Assembly: GCF_018613695.1 (NCBI RefSeq)
Contig: NZ_JAGGPR010000005.1
Span: forward strand, 803,571-867,570
DNA from: Arthrobacter sp. ISL-95
GTDB lineage: Bacteria > Actinomycetota > Actinomycetes > Actinomycetales > Micrococcaceae
Direction: 5' to 3'
DNA length: 64,000 bases
The notes under the pieces are model-generated. The model was not told the DNA's origin and made no database searches. It saw nothing but the letters and a program-made list of their open reading frames with translations. The first letter of the stretch is position 1. Every line of letters starts with the position of its first letter. Below are positions 39,220 through 48,685 of this stretch, piece by piece. Position numbers and translations under genes: made by a program.

Positions 39220-40002
39220 ATGGAAGTTGTCATTCTCCCTGGCACCAAGCAGATCGGTGCCCTTGCAGCCGATGCCATCGAATCGCTGGTCCGCCGTAAG
39301 CCCAATGCGGTGCTGGGCTTGGCTACGGGCTCGTCCCCTTTGCCCATTTACAACGAATTGGCCAGCCGCTACGAGGCCGGGGGATTGGACTTCAGTCAGG
39401 CGCATGGTTTCGCGTTGGACGAATATGTGGGGCTTGAGGCAGGACATCCTGAGTCCTACCGTGAGGTAATCCGGCGTGAATTCACTAACCGGGTGAATAT
39501 CAAGCCGGAGAACGTCCACGGACCCGACGGCGCGGCCGAAGACCTGGAGGCCGCATGCCAGGGCTATGAGGACGCCATCAAGGCTGTGGGCGGTGTGGAT
39601 CTCCAGATCCTGGGTGTGGGGACAGACGGGCATATTGGTTTCAATGAGCCTGGGTCCTCCCTGGCCTCCCGTACGCGCATCAAGACGCTGATCGAGCAGA
39701 CCCGGAAGGACAACGCCCGCTTCTTCGACAGTATCGATGACGTTCCCCACCACGTGGTCACCCAAGGACTGGGAACCATCATGGACGCCCGCCATGTGGT
39801 GTTGGTCGCAACAGGCGCCCAGAAAGCCCAGGCTGTTCGGGATTTCGTGGAGGGACCGGTAGCTGCCATTTGCGCCGCATCCATCCTTCAGATGCACCCG
39901 CACGCCACAATTTTGGTGGATGAGGCGGCCGCGTCTTCGCTAAAACTGGCCGATTATTATCGGCACACCTATGACAACAAGCCGGAGTGGCAGGGACTGT
40001 AG
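39220..40002 (+). CDS. nagB: Glucosamine-6-phosphate deaminase
   Basis: Converts glucosamine-6-phosphate to fructose-6-phosphate and ammonia, feeding amino sugars into glycolysis. The 260-residue protein has GLATGSSPLPIY for phosphate binding, FALDEYVGL with the catalytic aspartate, and GVGTDGHIGFNEPGSS with the family histidine. ATG at 39220 is spaced 8 bases from GGAAAGG; GTG at 39214 is too close. NagA, which makes its substrate, is 10 kb upstream on the other strand. Confidence 0.95.
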   Translation: MEVVILPGTKQIGALAADAIESLVRRKPNAVLGLATGSSPLPIYNELASRYEAGGLDFSQAHGFALDEYVGLEAGHPESYREVIRREFTNRVNIKPENVHGPDGAAEDLEAACQGYEDAIKAVGGVDLQILGVGTDGHIGFNEPGSSLASRTRIKTLIEQTRKDNARFFDSIDDVPHHVVTQGLGTIMDARHVVLVATGAQKAQAVRDFVEGPVAAICAASILQMHPHATILVDEAAASSLKLADYYRHTYDNKPEWQGL

Positions 40003-40006
40003 ACGG

Positions 40007-40012
40007 TAAGAT
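40007..40012 (+). promoter_or_regulatory. -10 box for leaderless DUF3039 mRNA
   Basis: TAAGAT seven bases before ATG 40020, directly after the nagB stop; no ribosome binding site. Confidence 0.6.
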
Positions 40013-40019
40013 GTTTGGC

Positions 40020-40349
40020 ATGACTACGCTTCCTCCGGATCCATTCGAAAACGACCCCATGCGAGAGCTTTCCGGAGCCGGAACGTCCACTGCCACCATT
40101 GAGCGCGAGGAAACGCGCCAGGAAGTGGAACCCGGTGACCGCGAGCGGTTTTCGCACTACGTCCGCAAGGAAAAGATCATGGAGTCGGCCCTGACCGGCG
40201 AGCCCGTCATTGCCCTGTGTGGCAAAGTCTGGACGCCGGGGCGCGATCCCAAGAAGTTCCCGGTCTGCCCGGAGTGCAAGGACATTTACGAAGGCCTCCG
40301 CCCCGGCAATGACGGTGGAAACAACGGCGGCCCGGGCAATTCCAAGTAG
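40020..40349 (+). CDS. DUF3039 family protein
   Basis: A 109-residue protein of unknown function. The conserved part holds RFSHYVRKEKIMES, ALCGKVWTPGRDPKKFPVCPECK with three cysteines (C, then CxxC) that look like a metal site, and a Gly/Asn-rich tail. ATG at 40020 is chosen for its -10 box seven bases upstream; earlier in-frame starts overlap nagB. A DEAD/DEAH helicase gene follows after 112 bases, a pairing that, as far as I recall, recurs in actinobacteria, which suggests a shared RNA or DNA process. Confidence 0.85.
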   Translation: MTTLPPDPFENDPMRELSGAGTSTATIEREETRQEVEPGDRERFSHYVRKEKIMESALTGEPVIALCGKVWTPGRDPKKFPVCPECKDIYEGLRPGNDGGNNGGPGNSK

Positions 40350-40461
40350 TGGGTGGGAAGAGAACACCGGCCCTATCTGATCATCACCGGCCTACGGTCC
40401 GCTTTGGCGTGCCTGGAAGTCCACAGATGATCGTCGCTGCCATCAGGCCGGGGGAGTCAGC

Positions 40462-42237
40462 ATGACAGAAACACTTTTTGGTGGTCCGTCCCTGCCTCCG
40501 GCATATCCGGAACGTGCCGCGTGGGGTACGGCGCAAAAGCTCCGTGCATGGCAGCAGGAGGCGCTTGACCTCTATATGACCCGTCATCCCAAGGACTTCC
40601 TTGCTGTGGCAACCCCCGGCGCTGGTAAGACCACGTTTGCGCTGCGCATTGCCACCACCTTGTTGGACAGCGGAGTGGTCAACAGGATCACCATCGTTGC
40701 CCCCACCGACCACTTGAAGCGGCAGTGGGCGGACGCCGCAGCGAAGGTTGGGATCGCTATTGATCCCAACTTTAAGAATTCCGATGGCCAACACGGCCGT
40801 GGTTTCGTGGGCGTTGCGGTCACGTACGCGCAGGTAGCCAGCAAGCCGATGCTGCATCGGGCGAAGACCGAAGCAGCGCGCACCTTGGTCATCCTGGACG
40901 AAATCCACCACGGCGGCGAGGCTTTGTCCTGGGGAGATGGCCTGCGCGAGGCCTTCGATCCTGCCGCGCGGCGCCTGTCCTTGACGGGTACCCCGTTCCG
41001 ATCAGATACGTCGCCGATTCCCTTTGTTGAGTACGCCGAGGACCGCGATGGCATTCGCCGTTCCAAGGCTGACTACACCTACGGTTACGGCAACGCGCTG
41101 CGGGACCACGTGGTGCGCCCTGTTCTATTCATGGCCTATTCGGGCCAGATGCGGTGGCGGACCAGCGCCGGCGACGAGATGGCTGCGTCTCTGGGGGAGG
41201 CCGCTGTAACCAAGGACATCACCTCCCAGGCATGGCGGACGGCCTTGAACCCTACCGGTGAGTGGATCCCGGCCGTCCTTGCCGCGGCGGACAAACGTCT
41301 CGGCGAGGTCAGGCGGACCGTGCCGGACGCAGGCGGACTGGTGATTGCCACTGATCATGATGACGCACGTGCGTATGCCGGTCAGCTTAAGAAAATTACG
41401 GGCCAGTCGCCCACGGTGATCCTCTCCGATGACTCCAAGGCTTCGAGCAAGATCGAGGAGTTCTCCGCAGGGGACCAGCGCTGGATGGTGGCTGTGCGCA
41501 TGGTGTCCGAAGGTGTGGACGTCCCACGACTGTCTGTGGGCGTCTATGCAACCTCAACGTCAACGCCACTGTTCTTCGCCCAAGCTGTTGGCCGCTTCGT
41601 GCGTGCCCGCAAGAGGGGCGAGACGGCGTCGGTATTCCTGCCTTCGGTACCCCCGCTGATGATTCTCGCCAACACCATGGAGGCAGAGCGCGATCACGCC
41701 CTGGACCGCCCGGAGAAGGACGAAGACGGTCTCTTCACTCCGGAAGAGAACCTCATGGCAGAGGCCAACCGCGAGGACAAGGCCTCGGACGAGCTCACCA
41801 AGGGCAAGTTTGAAGCCTTGGATTCCCAGGCCTCTTTTGACCGTGTGCTTTTCGACGGCGGCGAGTTCGGCACCGGGGCAGACATCGGTTCCGATGAAGA
41901 ACTGGACTTCCTGGGTATTCCTGGGCTTCTCGACGCCGAACAAGTTGGCACGCTATTGCGTCAGCGCCAGCACGAACAGCAATCGCGAAAGAAGCGTCAG
42001 TCGCCTTTGGCAGCTGCGGCTTCCCCTGCGGTTCCTGACCACCGCATGCTGATGGACCTGCGCAATGAGCTGGCCAAGAACGTGGCCGCTTGGTCAGCCC
42101 GCACCGGAACACCTCACGGGGTGGTTCATACAAAGCTTCGTGAAGTGTGTGGCGGTCCGGCGGTGGCACAGGCCAACGAGGAGCAGTTGCAGGCCCGCCT
42201 GCGCAAGCTTCAGGACTGGTTCATCGGCAGGAAGTAG
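40462..42237 (+). CDS. DEAD/DEAH-box superfamily 2 helicase
   Basis: A 591-residue SF2 enzyme. The Q-like lead KLRAWQQEALDLY precedes Walker A ATPGAGKTT, Walker B DEIHHGGE (DEIH box), the SLTGTPFR motif III, and in the second RecA domain VRMVSEGVDVPRLSVGVYAT and QAVGRFVRARKRGE (motif VI). An acidic segment and a basic C-terminal region follow. The layout resembles restriction-type or UvrB-like helicases, but no nuclease domain is present. The start follows GGGGGAG six bases upstream. Function is not known; its partner may be the DUF3039 protein. Confidence 0.9.
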   Translation: MTETLFGGPSLPPAYPERAAWGTAQKLRAWQQEALDLYMTRHPKDFLAVATPGAGKTTFALRIATTLLDSGVVNRITIVAPTDHLKRQWADAAAKVGIAIDPNFKNSDGQHGRGFVGVAVTYAQVASKPMLHRAKTEAARTLVILDEIHHGGEALSWGDGLREAFDPAARRLSLTGTPFRSDTSPIPFVEYAEDRDGIRRSKADYTYGYGNALRDHVVRPVLFMAYSGQMRWRTSAGDEMAASLGEAAVTKDITSQAWRTALNPTGEWIPAVLAAADKRLGEVRRTVPDAGGLVIATDHDDARAYAGQLKKITGQSPTVILSDDSKASSKIEEFSAGDQRWMVAVRMVSEGVDVPRLSVGVYATSTSTPLFFAQAVGRFVRARKRGETASVFLPSVPPLMILANTMEAERDHALDRPEKDEDGLFTPEENLMAEANREDKASDELTKGKFEALDSQASFDRVLFDGGEFGTGADIGSDEELDFLGIPGLLDAEQVGTLLRQRQHEQQSRKKRQSPLAAAASPAVPDHRMLMDLRNELAKNVAAWSARTGTPHGVVHTKLREVCGGPAVAQANEEQLQARLRKLQDWFIGRK

Positions 42238-42254
42238 CTGGATCCTGCTTCAAG

Positions 42255-42294
42255 AACGCGCAAGGGCGCCGCGGTTGCGGCGCCCTTGCGCGTT
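42255..42294. terminator. Bidirectional hairpin terminator
   Basis: Perfect 18-bp stem (42255-42272 and 42277-42294) with a GGTT loop between the convergent helicase (+) and pncA (-). Confidence 0.85.
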
Positions 42295-42319
42295 TCCAGC
42301 CAGTTCGGTGTCCGGGGAG

Positions 42320-42946
42320 TCAGTCGCGTTCGACTTCGACGCCGGCGGCTTCCATTTCGTCGTAGGCGCCAGTGAGGTCTTCGGCGATTCCGGCTGTGAG
42401 TTCAGCGATTACCGTGGTGCTGTATCCGGCCTGGACCGCATCCAGCGCTGTAGCCTTCACACAGTAGTCCGTTGCCAGTCCCACCACCACCACTTCCTCG
42501 ACATCGTGGCTTTGCAGCCAGTCGTCGAGTCCGATCGCGTCTTCGTCGAGGACCTCGACAGTTGCCGTGCCGGCTTTGAGGTCGCCGGTGGGGACGTCGT
42601 CTTCAGGAGCCAAGACACCCTCAAAGCCGGAGTAGGCCGCGGTGTACTGCCCTTTACGGAAGTAAGCATGGATGTACTCGGGATCCAGGTCCTCGTGGAG
42701 TTCGGCACCCTTGCTCCTTGCCCTGCAGTGCGGAGGCCAGGAATCCACCATGTCCGGGTCCTCTGAGAAGTGGTCGCCGGGTTCGATGTGCCAATCCTGG
42801 GTGGCCACGATGTGATCGAAGTGTTGCTGGTTGGCATCCACATACTCAGTGATGGCACTTGCTACGGCGGCGCCACCCTCAACAGCGAGCGTTCCGCCCT
42901 CGCAGAAGTCATTTTGAACATCGACGATGATCAGGGCCCTGGACAT
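42320..42946 (-). CDS. pncA: Nicotinamidase
   Basis: Isochorismatase-fold enzyme hydrolysing nicotinamide to nicotinate for NAD salvage. The 208-residue protein begins MSRALIIVDVQNDF with the catalytic aspartate, has TQDWHIEPGDHF for the metal-binding residues, and GLATDYCVKATALDA with the nucleophilic cysteine. The ATG at 42946 shares a base with the pncB TGA stop (TGATG), so the product of PncA and the enzyme that uses it are translated from one mRNA. A ribosome binding site GAGGAGAA precedes it. Confidence 0.94.
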   Translation of the reverse strand: MSRALIIVDVQNDFCEGGTLAVEGGAAVASAITEYVDANQQHFDHIVATQDWHIEPGDHFSEDPDMVDSWPPHCRARSKGAELHEDLDPEYIHAYFRKGQYTAAYSGFEGVLAPEDDVPTGDLKAGTATVEVLDEDAIGLDDWLQSHDVEEVVVVGLATDYCVKATALDAVQAGYSTTVIAELTAGIAEDLTGAYDEMEAAGVEVERD

Positions 42947-44274
42947 CAGTTCTCCTCGTAGATGGTGGGGATGGCAGCCTCGCCTCGCTGGAGGCGGTTG
43001 ACGACGGCGGGCAGCTCGGCCATGGTGGCCGCGTGCCGTTCCCGGGCGCGGATGACACCCTCCGGTCCGGTCCACCCTGGCAGCACCTCGCCGTTCTTGA
43101 CGAACTGATGAAGCAGCTCGCGGTCGTTGCCGTCGTCTTCGGGGCGGTGGCCGATGCCAACGACTTCCTGGGTGGCCCGGCCACGTTCGTTGAGTTTCCG
43201 AAGGGCGTATTTGCGTCCACCGACGCTTGCCTTGTTCTTGGCGGCTTTGGCCACCGAAATGAACTCGCCGGCGTCGTTGGTGCGGCTAACCAGCTTGTAA
43301 ACCATGCTGGCCGTCGGAGCGCCGGATCCGGTCACCAGCGAGGTACCAACACCGTAAGAATCCACCGGGGCGGACTGTAGGGCTGCGATGGCGAATTCGT
43401 CGAGGTCGGACGTGACCACAATGCGGGTGTTGACGTTGCCGAGTTCATCAAGCAATTGCCGGACCCACTGAGCTTGCGCAATGAGGTCGCCGGAATCCAG
43501 CCGGACAGCGCCGAGTTTGTCGCCGGCCAACTCGACGGCGGTGCGCACCGCCGTCTCCACATCGTAGGTATCCACCAACAGCGATGTGCCGGGGCCGAAC
43601 GTTGCGATCTGTGCCTCGAAGGCTTCGCGCTCGGTGTCGTGAAGGAGCGTGAAGGAGTGCGCGGCTGTGCCCACCGTTTTTATGCCGTAGCGCCGGCCTG
43701 CTTCGAGGTTGGACGTGCTTGCGAAGCCGGCAATCACGGCGGCGCGGGCTGCCGCCGTCGCTGACTCCTCCTGGGTGCGGCGGGAGCCCATCTCGATGCA
43801 GGGGCGTGTGCCGGCCGCAGAGGTCATCCTTGAAGCCGCGGAAGCAATGGCGCTGTCGTGATTGAGGACCGAGAGGATGAAGGTTTCCAGAATGCATGCC
43901 TCGGCGAATGTGGATTCGACAATGAGGATGGGTGAGTTGGGGAAGTAGGCGTCGCCTTCAGCGTATCCCCAGATGTCGCCGCTGAATTTGTAGTCGGCAA
44001 GGAAGTCCAGGGTTTCCTGGTTGACCACCTTGTTCTGCTCCAGGAACGCGAGCTCAGCGTCGCCGAAGCGGAAGTCCGCTATGCCTTCCAACAGGCGTCC
44101 CGTGCCGCCCACCACGCCATAGCGGCGGCCGTCCGGCAGCCGCCGGGCGAATGCTTCGAACACCGAGCGGCGGTGCGCGGCGCCCGAGTGCAAGGCTGCC
44201 TGAAGCATGGTCAGTTCGTAATGGTCTGTGTACAAGGAAGTTGCGGGGTGGTCCCACGACGTGGCTCTACTCAC
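42946..44274 (-). CDS. pncB: Nicotinate phosphoribosyltransferase
   Basis: Converts nicotinate and PRPP to nicotinate mononucleotide, driven by ATP. The 442-residue protein has YTDHYELTMLQAALHSG near the N-terminus, FGDAELAFL, HSFTLLHDTEREAF, and the phosphate-site segments VRLDSGDLI and GVGTSLVTGSGAPT. The start is GTG at 44274, six bases from a TAGAGT box. It is divergent from clpS across just 37 bases, as in mycobacteria, and precedes pncA in a two-gene salvage operon. Confidence 0.94.
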   Translation of the reverse strand: MSRATSWDHPATSLYTDHYELTMLQAALHSGAAHRRSVFEAFARRLPDGRRYGVVGGTGRLLEGIADFRFGDAELAFLEQNKVVNQETLDFLADYKFSGDIWGYAEGDAYFPNSPILIVESTFAEACILETFILSVLNHDSAIASAASRMTSAAGTRPCIEMGSRRTQEESATAAARAAVIAGFASTSNLEAGRRYGIKTVGTAAHSFTLLHDTEREAFEAQIATFGPGTSLLVDTYDVETAVRTAVELAGDKLGAVRLDSGDLIAQAQWVRQLLDELGNVNTRIVVTSDLDEFAIAALQSAPVDSYGVGTSLVTGSGAPTASMVYKLVSRTNDAGEFISVAKAAKNKASVGGRKYALRKLNERGRATQEVVGIGHRPEDDGNDRELLHQFVKNGEVLPGWTGPEGVIRARERHAATMAELPAVVNRLQRGEAAIPTIYEEN

Positions 44275-44280
44275 GAATTC

Positions 44281-44286
44281 ACTCTA
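44281..44286 (-). promoter_or_regulatory. -10 box for leaderless pncB mRNA
   Basis: Minus-strand TAGAGT six bases before the GTG start of pncB. Its -35 region must lie at or inside the start of clpS. Confidence 0.7.
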
Positions 44287-44299
44287 GTGCGAGCCGCCA

Positions 44300-44305
44300 T
44301 AGAAT
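44300..44305 (+). promoter_or_regulatory. -10 box for leaderless clpS mRNA
   Basis: TAGAAT six bases before the clpS ATG. Its -35 region overlaps the divergent pncB start region. Confidence 0.7.
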
Positions 44306-44311
44306 GGACAG

Positions 44312-44674
44312 ATGAGCCCTAGCGTTGCGTATGGCACGGACATCGATGAACGGACAAAAGCTGCAGAGCAGTCCGCCACCGATGTCCTGACAGCCCCTGA
44401 TATCCCGTGGAACCTTGTGATCTGGAATGATCCCGTGAATCTGATGAGCTACGTGAGCTTTGTGTTCCAGAGTTACTTTGGCTACTCCGAGTCCAAAGCC
44501 CACAAGCTCATGATGGAGGTCCATAAGAAGGGCCGGTCCATTGTTGCGCACGGAAGCAAGGAACAAGTGGAGCAGCATGCCGTAGCCATGCACGGCTATG
44601 GTCTGTGGGCCACGGTTGAAAAGGCCGCAAGCGGCAACGAAACACCCGGAAAGGGCGGCCGCCAGCGTGGCTAA
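44312..44674 (+). CDS. clpS: ATP-dependent Clp protease adaptor ClpS
   Basis: Adaptor that recognises N-degron proteins and delivers them to ClpC/ClpA-ClpP. The 120-residue protein has a variable N-terminal tail, then VIWNDPVNLMSYVSFVFQ, with the degron pocket residues, and HKLMMEVHKKGRSIVAHG. The C-terminal tail is Gly-rich. It overlaps the DUF2017 gene by 8 bases in another frame, the conserved actinobacterial arrangement. No ribosome binding site is present; a -10 box sits six bases upstream. Confidence 0.94.
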   Translation: MSPSVAYGTDIDERTKAAEQSATDVLTAPDIPWNLVIWNDPVNLMSYVSFVFQSYFGYSESKAHKLMMEVHKKGRSIVAHGSKEQVEQHAVAMHGYGLWATVEKAASGNETPGKGGRQRG

Positions 44675-45233
44675 GGCATTCAAGTACGGCCTCAAGGGCA
44701 TCAGCGGATACCTGGAGCCCGCCGAGCGCGACCTCCTGCGGGGGTTGCTGGACGACGTCATTTCCATGCTGGAGTCAGACGTCCGGGAGAACGAGGACCC
44801 GTTGGCTGCGCTGATCGGCCTGGATATGGACGTCAAACAGCCCGGCGACCGCGCCCTGCTGCGGCTGTTGCCGAACGTCATGAAGGACGACGACGGCGGC
44901 TCGCTGGAGTTCCGCCAGCTCACCGAACGCTCTGTCCGGGAAAGCAAAATCGGCGCCTTGAGGGCGGCTGCTTTGGGCTTGGACAAGAACGAGCTTGTTC
45001 TGACGCCCGATGATGCCACCCGGTGGTCGATGGCTCTGAACGATGTCCGGCTCGTGCTGGCCGAACGTTTGGATATTCGCGATGAAGCCGATGCCGAGCA
45101 CATCCACAGCATGCAGGACTGGAGCCAGGCCGAAGACGTGGAGAGCTACCTGGCCCTCGTCTACAACTTCACCACGTGGCTCCAAGAGTCATTGGTGCAG
45201 GCGATGATGGCCGCAAGGCAGGCGAAATCCTGA
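44667..45233 (+). CDS. DUF2017 family protein
   Basis: A 188-residue soluble protein, largely helical, with no known function. Family segments visible are FKYGLKGISGYLEPAERDLL and WSMALNDVRLVLAERLDI. GTG at 44667 overlaps clpS by 8 bases, so the two proteins are probably made together, and a link to Clp-dependent degradation is a reasonable guess from context alone. In mycobacteria this gene is followed by mec-cysO-cysM before murI; those are absent here. Confidence 0.88.
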   Translation: MAKAFKYGLKGISGYLEPAERDLLRGLLDDVISMLESDVRENEDPLAALIGLDMDVKQPGDRALLRLLPNVMKDDDGGSLEFRQLTERSVRESKIGALRAAALGLDKNELVLTPDDATRWSMALNDVRLVLAERLDIRDEADAEHIHSMQDWSQAEDVESYLALVYNFTTWLQESLVQAMMAARQAKS

Positions 45234-45356
45234 TCCTGACGGCGGGTTGCCGCTGCTGCCCCGAAACAGATCCGGCTGCCTTGTGACACATCAGACACGA
45301 GGCGGAGAGCACAGGTAATGGCCGCACACCACGGGAAGCCTTATTCTCGAATAATT

Positions 45357-46382
45357 ATGACTTCAGATTCGGGTTCACCAAGCGGCGTGTTGGGTAGTGA
45401 CGCCTCCATCGGCAACGGGGAACTCACGGGGGCGCGTCCAATCGGTATTTTTGATTCAGGCGTGGGTGGGCTGACGGTGGCGCGATCCATCATCGACCAG
45501 CTCCCGAACGAATCAATCCTGTACGTCGGCGATACCGCAAACGGCCCTTATGGTCCGTTGCCCATTGCCGAGGTCCGCGCCAACGCGCTTGGCGTCATGG
45601 ATGAACTGGTGGATTCCGGCGTGAAGTTGTTGACCATTGCGTGCAACTCAGCCTCCGCTGCTGTGCTCCGCGATGCCAGGGAACGCTACACCGCCCGTTA
45701 CGGCATCCCGGTCATCGAAGTCATCCAGCCAGCAGTCCGGCGGGCAGTCTCGGCTACCCGTTCCGGCAGGATCGGCGTCATCGGAACTTCCGCTACGGTG
45801 GGGTCGAGAGCCTATGAGGACACTTTTGCTGCCGCCCCGGACCTCACCATAACGTCCGTGGCCTGCCCGGCATTCGTGGAATTTGTGGAAGCCGGAATCA
45901 CCACAGGTCCGGACCTCTTGGCTGCTGCCAATGAATACCTCGAGCCCCTCAGGGTGGCCGGAGTGGATACCGTTGTCCTGGGCTGTACCCACTACCCGCT
46001 GCTGACCGGTGTCATTTCATTTGTCATGGGCGAGGACGTCACGCTGGTTTCCAGTGCTGAAGAGACGGCGAAAGATGTTTACCGCGCCTTGGCCAACCAC
46101 GGCATCCAGCGGACAGAGACACGGGCACCCAGCCACGAATTCATTGCTACCGGTGATGCCACGCAGTTTGAGACCTTGGCCCGTCGCTTCCTGGGGCCCG
46201 AGGTCCTCTCCGTGAAGCATGTGGACCACGTCGCGGCCCAGTACCCAACAGGCAGCCTGGCTCGCATTACGCCCGAGATGCTGGAAGCGGCACGGTCGGG
46301 AGCAGGGCTGTCCCGCCGCTCGTACTTCGTCCAGCCGGAAAACACCCTCAGCCGCGGCACAACCATGGGACGTGACCTGTGA
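45357..46382 (+). CDS. murI: Glutamate racemase
   Basis: Cofactor-independent racemase that provides D-glutamate for peptidoglycan. The 341-residue protein has a 26-residue N-terminal extension, then [24 protein letters not shown] with the first catalytic cysteine and [10 protein letters not shown] with the second. ATG at 45357 is preferred: the codons between an earlier in-frame ATG (45318) and here are AT-rich and unlike the rest of the gene, and TATTCT at 45342-45347 could serve as a -10 box. The 3' end overlaps the MBL gene by 4 bases. Confidence 0.93.
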   Translation: MTSDSGSPSGVLGSDASIGNGELTGARPIGIFDSGVGGLTVARSIIDQLPNESILYVGDTANGPYGPLPIAEVRANALGVMDELVDSGVKLLTIACNSASAAVLRDARERYTARYGIPVIEVIQPAVRRAVSATRSGRIGVIGTSATVGSRAYEDTFAAAPDLTITSVACPAFVEFVEAGITTGPDLLAAANEYLEPLRVAGVDTVVLGCTHYPLLTGVISFVMGEDVTLVSSAEETAKDVYRALANHGIQRTETRAPSHEFIATGDATQFETLARRFLGPEVLSVKHVDHVAAQYPTGSLARITPEMLEAARSGAGLSRRSYFVQPENTLSRGTTMGRDL

Positions 46383-47176
46383 AGCTGACCATCGTGGGCT
46401 GCACAGGCTCCTTCCCCGGTCCCGGGTCGCCGGCTTCGTGCTACTTGGTGACAGCGCACGACGGTGAACGCGAGTGGAAAATCGTGATGGACCTGGGCAG
46501 CGGAGCCTTGGGCGCCATCCAGCGTTATACGGATCTGGAAGACATCGATGCGATCTTCCTCACCCACCTTCACCCCGATCACTGCATGGACCTTTGCGGC
46601 CTGCACGTCGCGGTCCGCTGGAAGCCCGGGGGATGGGGCCGGGATCGCCTGCCGGTTTGGGGTCCCGCAGCTACCGCGGACAGAATGGCCACGGCATATG
46701 GGCTGGACCTCGATCCCGGAATGCATGAGGAATTCGACTTCACCAACTGGACCGAACTCAAGCCGGTTTCGGTGGGTCCCTTCACGGTGACCCCCTTCGC
46801 CGTCAACCACCCCGTTGAAGAGGCCTATGCCTTGCGCGTCACGGCTACGGAGCCGGGCAAGGACGGCGTTCCCGTCACCAAGATCCTGACCTATTCGGGG
46901 GATACCGATTCCTGCCAGGGACTCGAAGACGCCGCGAGGGGCTCGGACTTGTTCTTGTGCGAGGCGGCGTTTGAGGAAGGCAGGGACGACGGCATCAAGG
47001 ACGTCCACCTCACCGGCAAGCGCGCAGGTGAAGCTGCCATGAATGCCGGTGCCAAGAGACTTCTCCTGACTCACATCCCTGTATGGACTTCGCAGACCAA
47101 AGTGTTGTCCGAGGCCAAGCCGGTCTTCACCGGCGACGTCGCTGTTGCCGTTGCCGGGGTTCACTACACGATCTAG
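46379..47176 (+). CDS. MBL-fold metallo-hydrolase
   Basis: A 265-residue metallo-beta-lactamase-fold protein with the metal motif [19 protein letters not shown] for the bridging aspartate, and LLLTHIPVW near the end. Its [16 protein letters not shown] start is typical of a cytosolic family close to RNase Z and to cyclic nucleotide phosphodiesterases; the Mycobacterium counterpart Rv1339 has been reported to cleave cyclic AMP, so a similar role is possible here. GTG at 46379 overlaps the murI stop (GTGA), suggesting coupling. Confidence 0.88.
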   Translation: MKLTIVGCTGSFPGPGSPASCYLVTAHDGEREWKIVMDLGSGALGAIQRYTDLEDIDAIFLTHLHPDHCMDLCGLHVAVRWKPGGWGRDRLPVWGPAATADRMATAYGLDLDPGMHEEFDFTNWTELKPVSVGPFTVTPFAVNHPVEEAYALRVTATEPGKDGVPVTKILTYSGDTDSCQGLEDAARGSDLFLCEAAFEEGRDDGIKDVHLTGKRAGEAAMNAGAKRLLLTHIPVWTSQTKVLSEAKPVFTGDVAVAVAGVHYTI

Positions 47177-47227
47177 TTTCCCGGGTGTCTTAGGCTCCCG
47201 ACGTCGGAGTGGTGCCGTCAGCTTGGC

Positions 47228-47233
47228 TAAGCT
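47228..47233 (+). promoter_or_regulatory. -10 box for leaderless rph mRNA
   Basis: TAAGCT six bases before ATG 47240, without a ribosome binding site. Confidence 0.65.
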
Positions 47234-47239
47234 GGAACC

Positions 47240-47998
47240 ATGACTTCTGAAGCTACAGCCACACCCGTTATCCGCGCCGACGGCCGGACCCCGGACCAAC
47301 TGCGACCCATCAGCATCACCCGCGGCTGGTCCAAGCAGGCCGAGGGCTCGGCGCTGATCGAGTTCGGCAACACCCGGGTTCTCTGCACCGCTTCACTAAC
47401 CGAGGGCGTGCCCCGCTGGCTCAAAGGCGAAGGCCGTGGGTGGGTCACAGCCGAGTACGCCATGCTTCCGCGCGCCACGAACACCCGTTCGGACCGTGAG
47501 TCAGTCAAGGGCAAGATCGGCGGACGCACGCACGAGATCTCGCGCCTCATTGGCCGCTCGCTGCGCTCCATCATCGACACCAAGGCACTGGGCGAGAACA
47601 CGATCGTTTTGGACTGCGACGTCCTTCAGGCCGACGGCGGGACACGCACCGCAGCGATCACAGGAGCCTACGTGGCGCTTGCCGAAGCCATCCGTTTCGC
47701 CCGTGAGAACAAGCTCATTGCCCGCAATGCGGAGCCCCTGGTGGACACCATCGCGGCCGTCTCCGTTGGCATCATCGATGGCGTCCCGATGCTTGACCTC
47801 CCCTATGTGGAAGACGTTCGGGCCGAGACTGACATGAACGTGGTGGTCACCGGTTCGGGAAAGTTCGTCGAAGTTCAGGGCACGGCCGAAGGTGCTCCTT
47901 TCGATCGCGACGAGCTCAACGCCTTGCTGGATCTCGCCCTCCTGGGCACCACTCAGCTGTCCGCCATCCAGCGAGAGACGCTGGCGGAAGCCCCGTGA
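47240..47998 (+). CDS. rph: Ribonuclease PH
   Basis: Phosphate-dependent exonuclease that trims tRNA 3' ends. The 252-residue protein carries [49 protein letters not shown] with the arginines that bind phosphate and RNA, and [16 protein letters not shown] with the catalytic aspartates. Length is normal. It overlaps rdgB by 4 bases, the usual actinobacterial pair, with murI and the MBL gene upstream. Confidence 0.95.
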   Translation: MTSEATATPVIRADGRTPDQLRPISITRGWSKQAEGSALIEFGNTRVLCTASLTEGVPRWLKGEGRGWVTAEYAMLPRATNTRSDRESVKGKIGGRTHEISRLIGRSLRSIIDTKALGENTIVLDCDVLQADGGTRTAAITGAYVALAEAIRFARENKLIARNAEPLVDTIAAVSVGIIDGVPMLDLPYVEDVRAETDMNVVVTGSGKFVEVQGTAEGAPFDRDELNALLDLALLGTTQLSAIQRETLAEAP

Positions 47999-48657
47999 GC
48001 GGTACTCCGGTCGCGGGGGTCGCCCGCCTGGTCCTGGCAACGCACAACAAGGGCAAACTGAAGGAACTCCGCGAGTTGCTTCGGGGGCAGGTTCCAGGGC
48101 TCGACGTCGACGCGCAGGTGGTGGACGCAGCTGCGGCAGGTGCCCCGGATGTTGCCGAGACCGGTGTGACTTTTGCTGAGAACTCTCTCCTGAAAGCCCG
48201 GGCAGTAGCTGAGGCCACCGGTCTCATAGCCATTGCCGATGATTCCGGCCTCGCTGTTGATGTCCTGGGCGGAGCTCCGGGCATCTTCTCGGCCCGATGG
48301 TCCGGAACCCATGGGGATGACGCCGCCAACTTGAACCTGTTGCTGGCGCAGCTCTCCGACGTTCCGGACTCGTTCCGGGGGGCCGCGTTCGTTTGTGCTG
48401 CTGCTCTGGCGGTCCCGGGAGCGGACGGGATTGCCCGGGAGACCGTGGAGTACGGCCAGCTTGAGGGGACGCTCCTGCGCGAGCCTCGGGGCGAAGGTGG
48501 CTTTGGATACGACCCCGTGCTGCAACCCGCCGGGATGGACCGCAGCTGTGCCGAGCTTAGCTCTGAGGAGAAGAACGCCATCAGCCACCGCGGACAGGCG
48601 TTCCGTGCTTTGCTACCAGCGATTGTGTCTGCTCTCTCCGAGACCAACGCCACGTAG
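47995..48657 (+). CDS. rdgB: Non-canonical purine NTP pyrophosphatase (ITPase/XTPase)
   Basis: Hydrolyses ITP, dITP and XTP to monophosphates, keeping deaminated purines out of DNA and RNA. The 220-residue Ham1-family protein has [40 protein letters not shown] with the metal and base-selecting residues, [10 protein letters not shown], and [18 protein letters not shown] at 47995 lies in the last codon of rph (GTGA overlap), so translation is likely coupled. A strong terminator follows 28 bases after the stop. Confidence 0.95.
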   Translation: MSGTPVAGVARLVLATHNKGKLKELRELLRGQVPGLDVDAQVVDAAAAGAPDVAETGVTFAENSLLKARAVAEATGLIAIADDSGLAVDVLGGAPGIFSARWSGTHGDDAANLNLLLAQLSDVPDSFRGAAFVCAAALAVPGADGIARETVEYGQLEGTLLREPRGEGGFGYDPVLQPAGMDRSCAELSSEEKNAISHRGQAFRALLPAIVSALSETNAT

Positions 48658-48685
48658 CTCTGGCTCTGCAGCTTTGTTCCACTAA

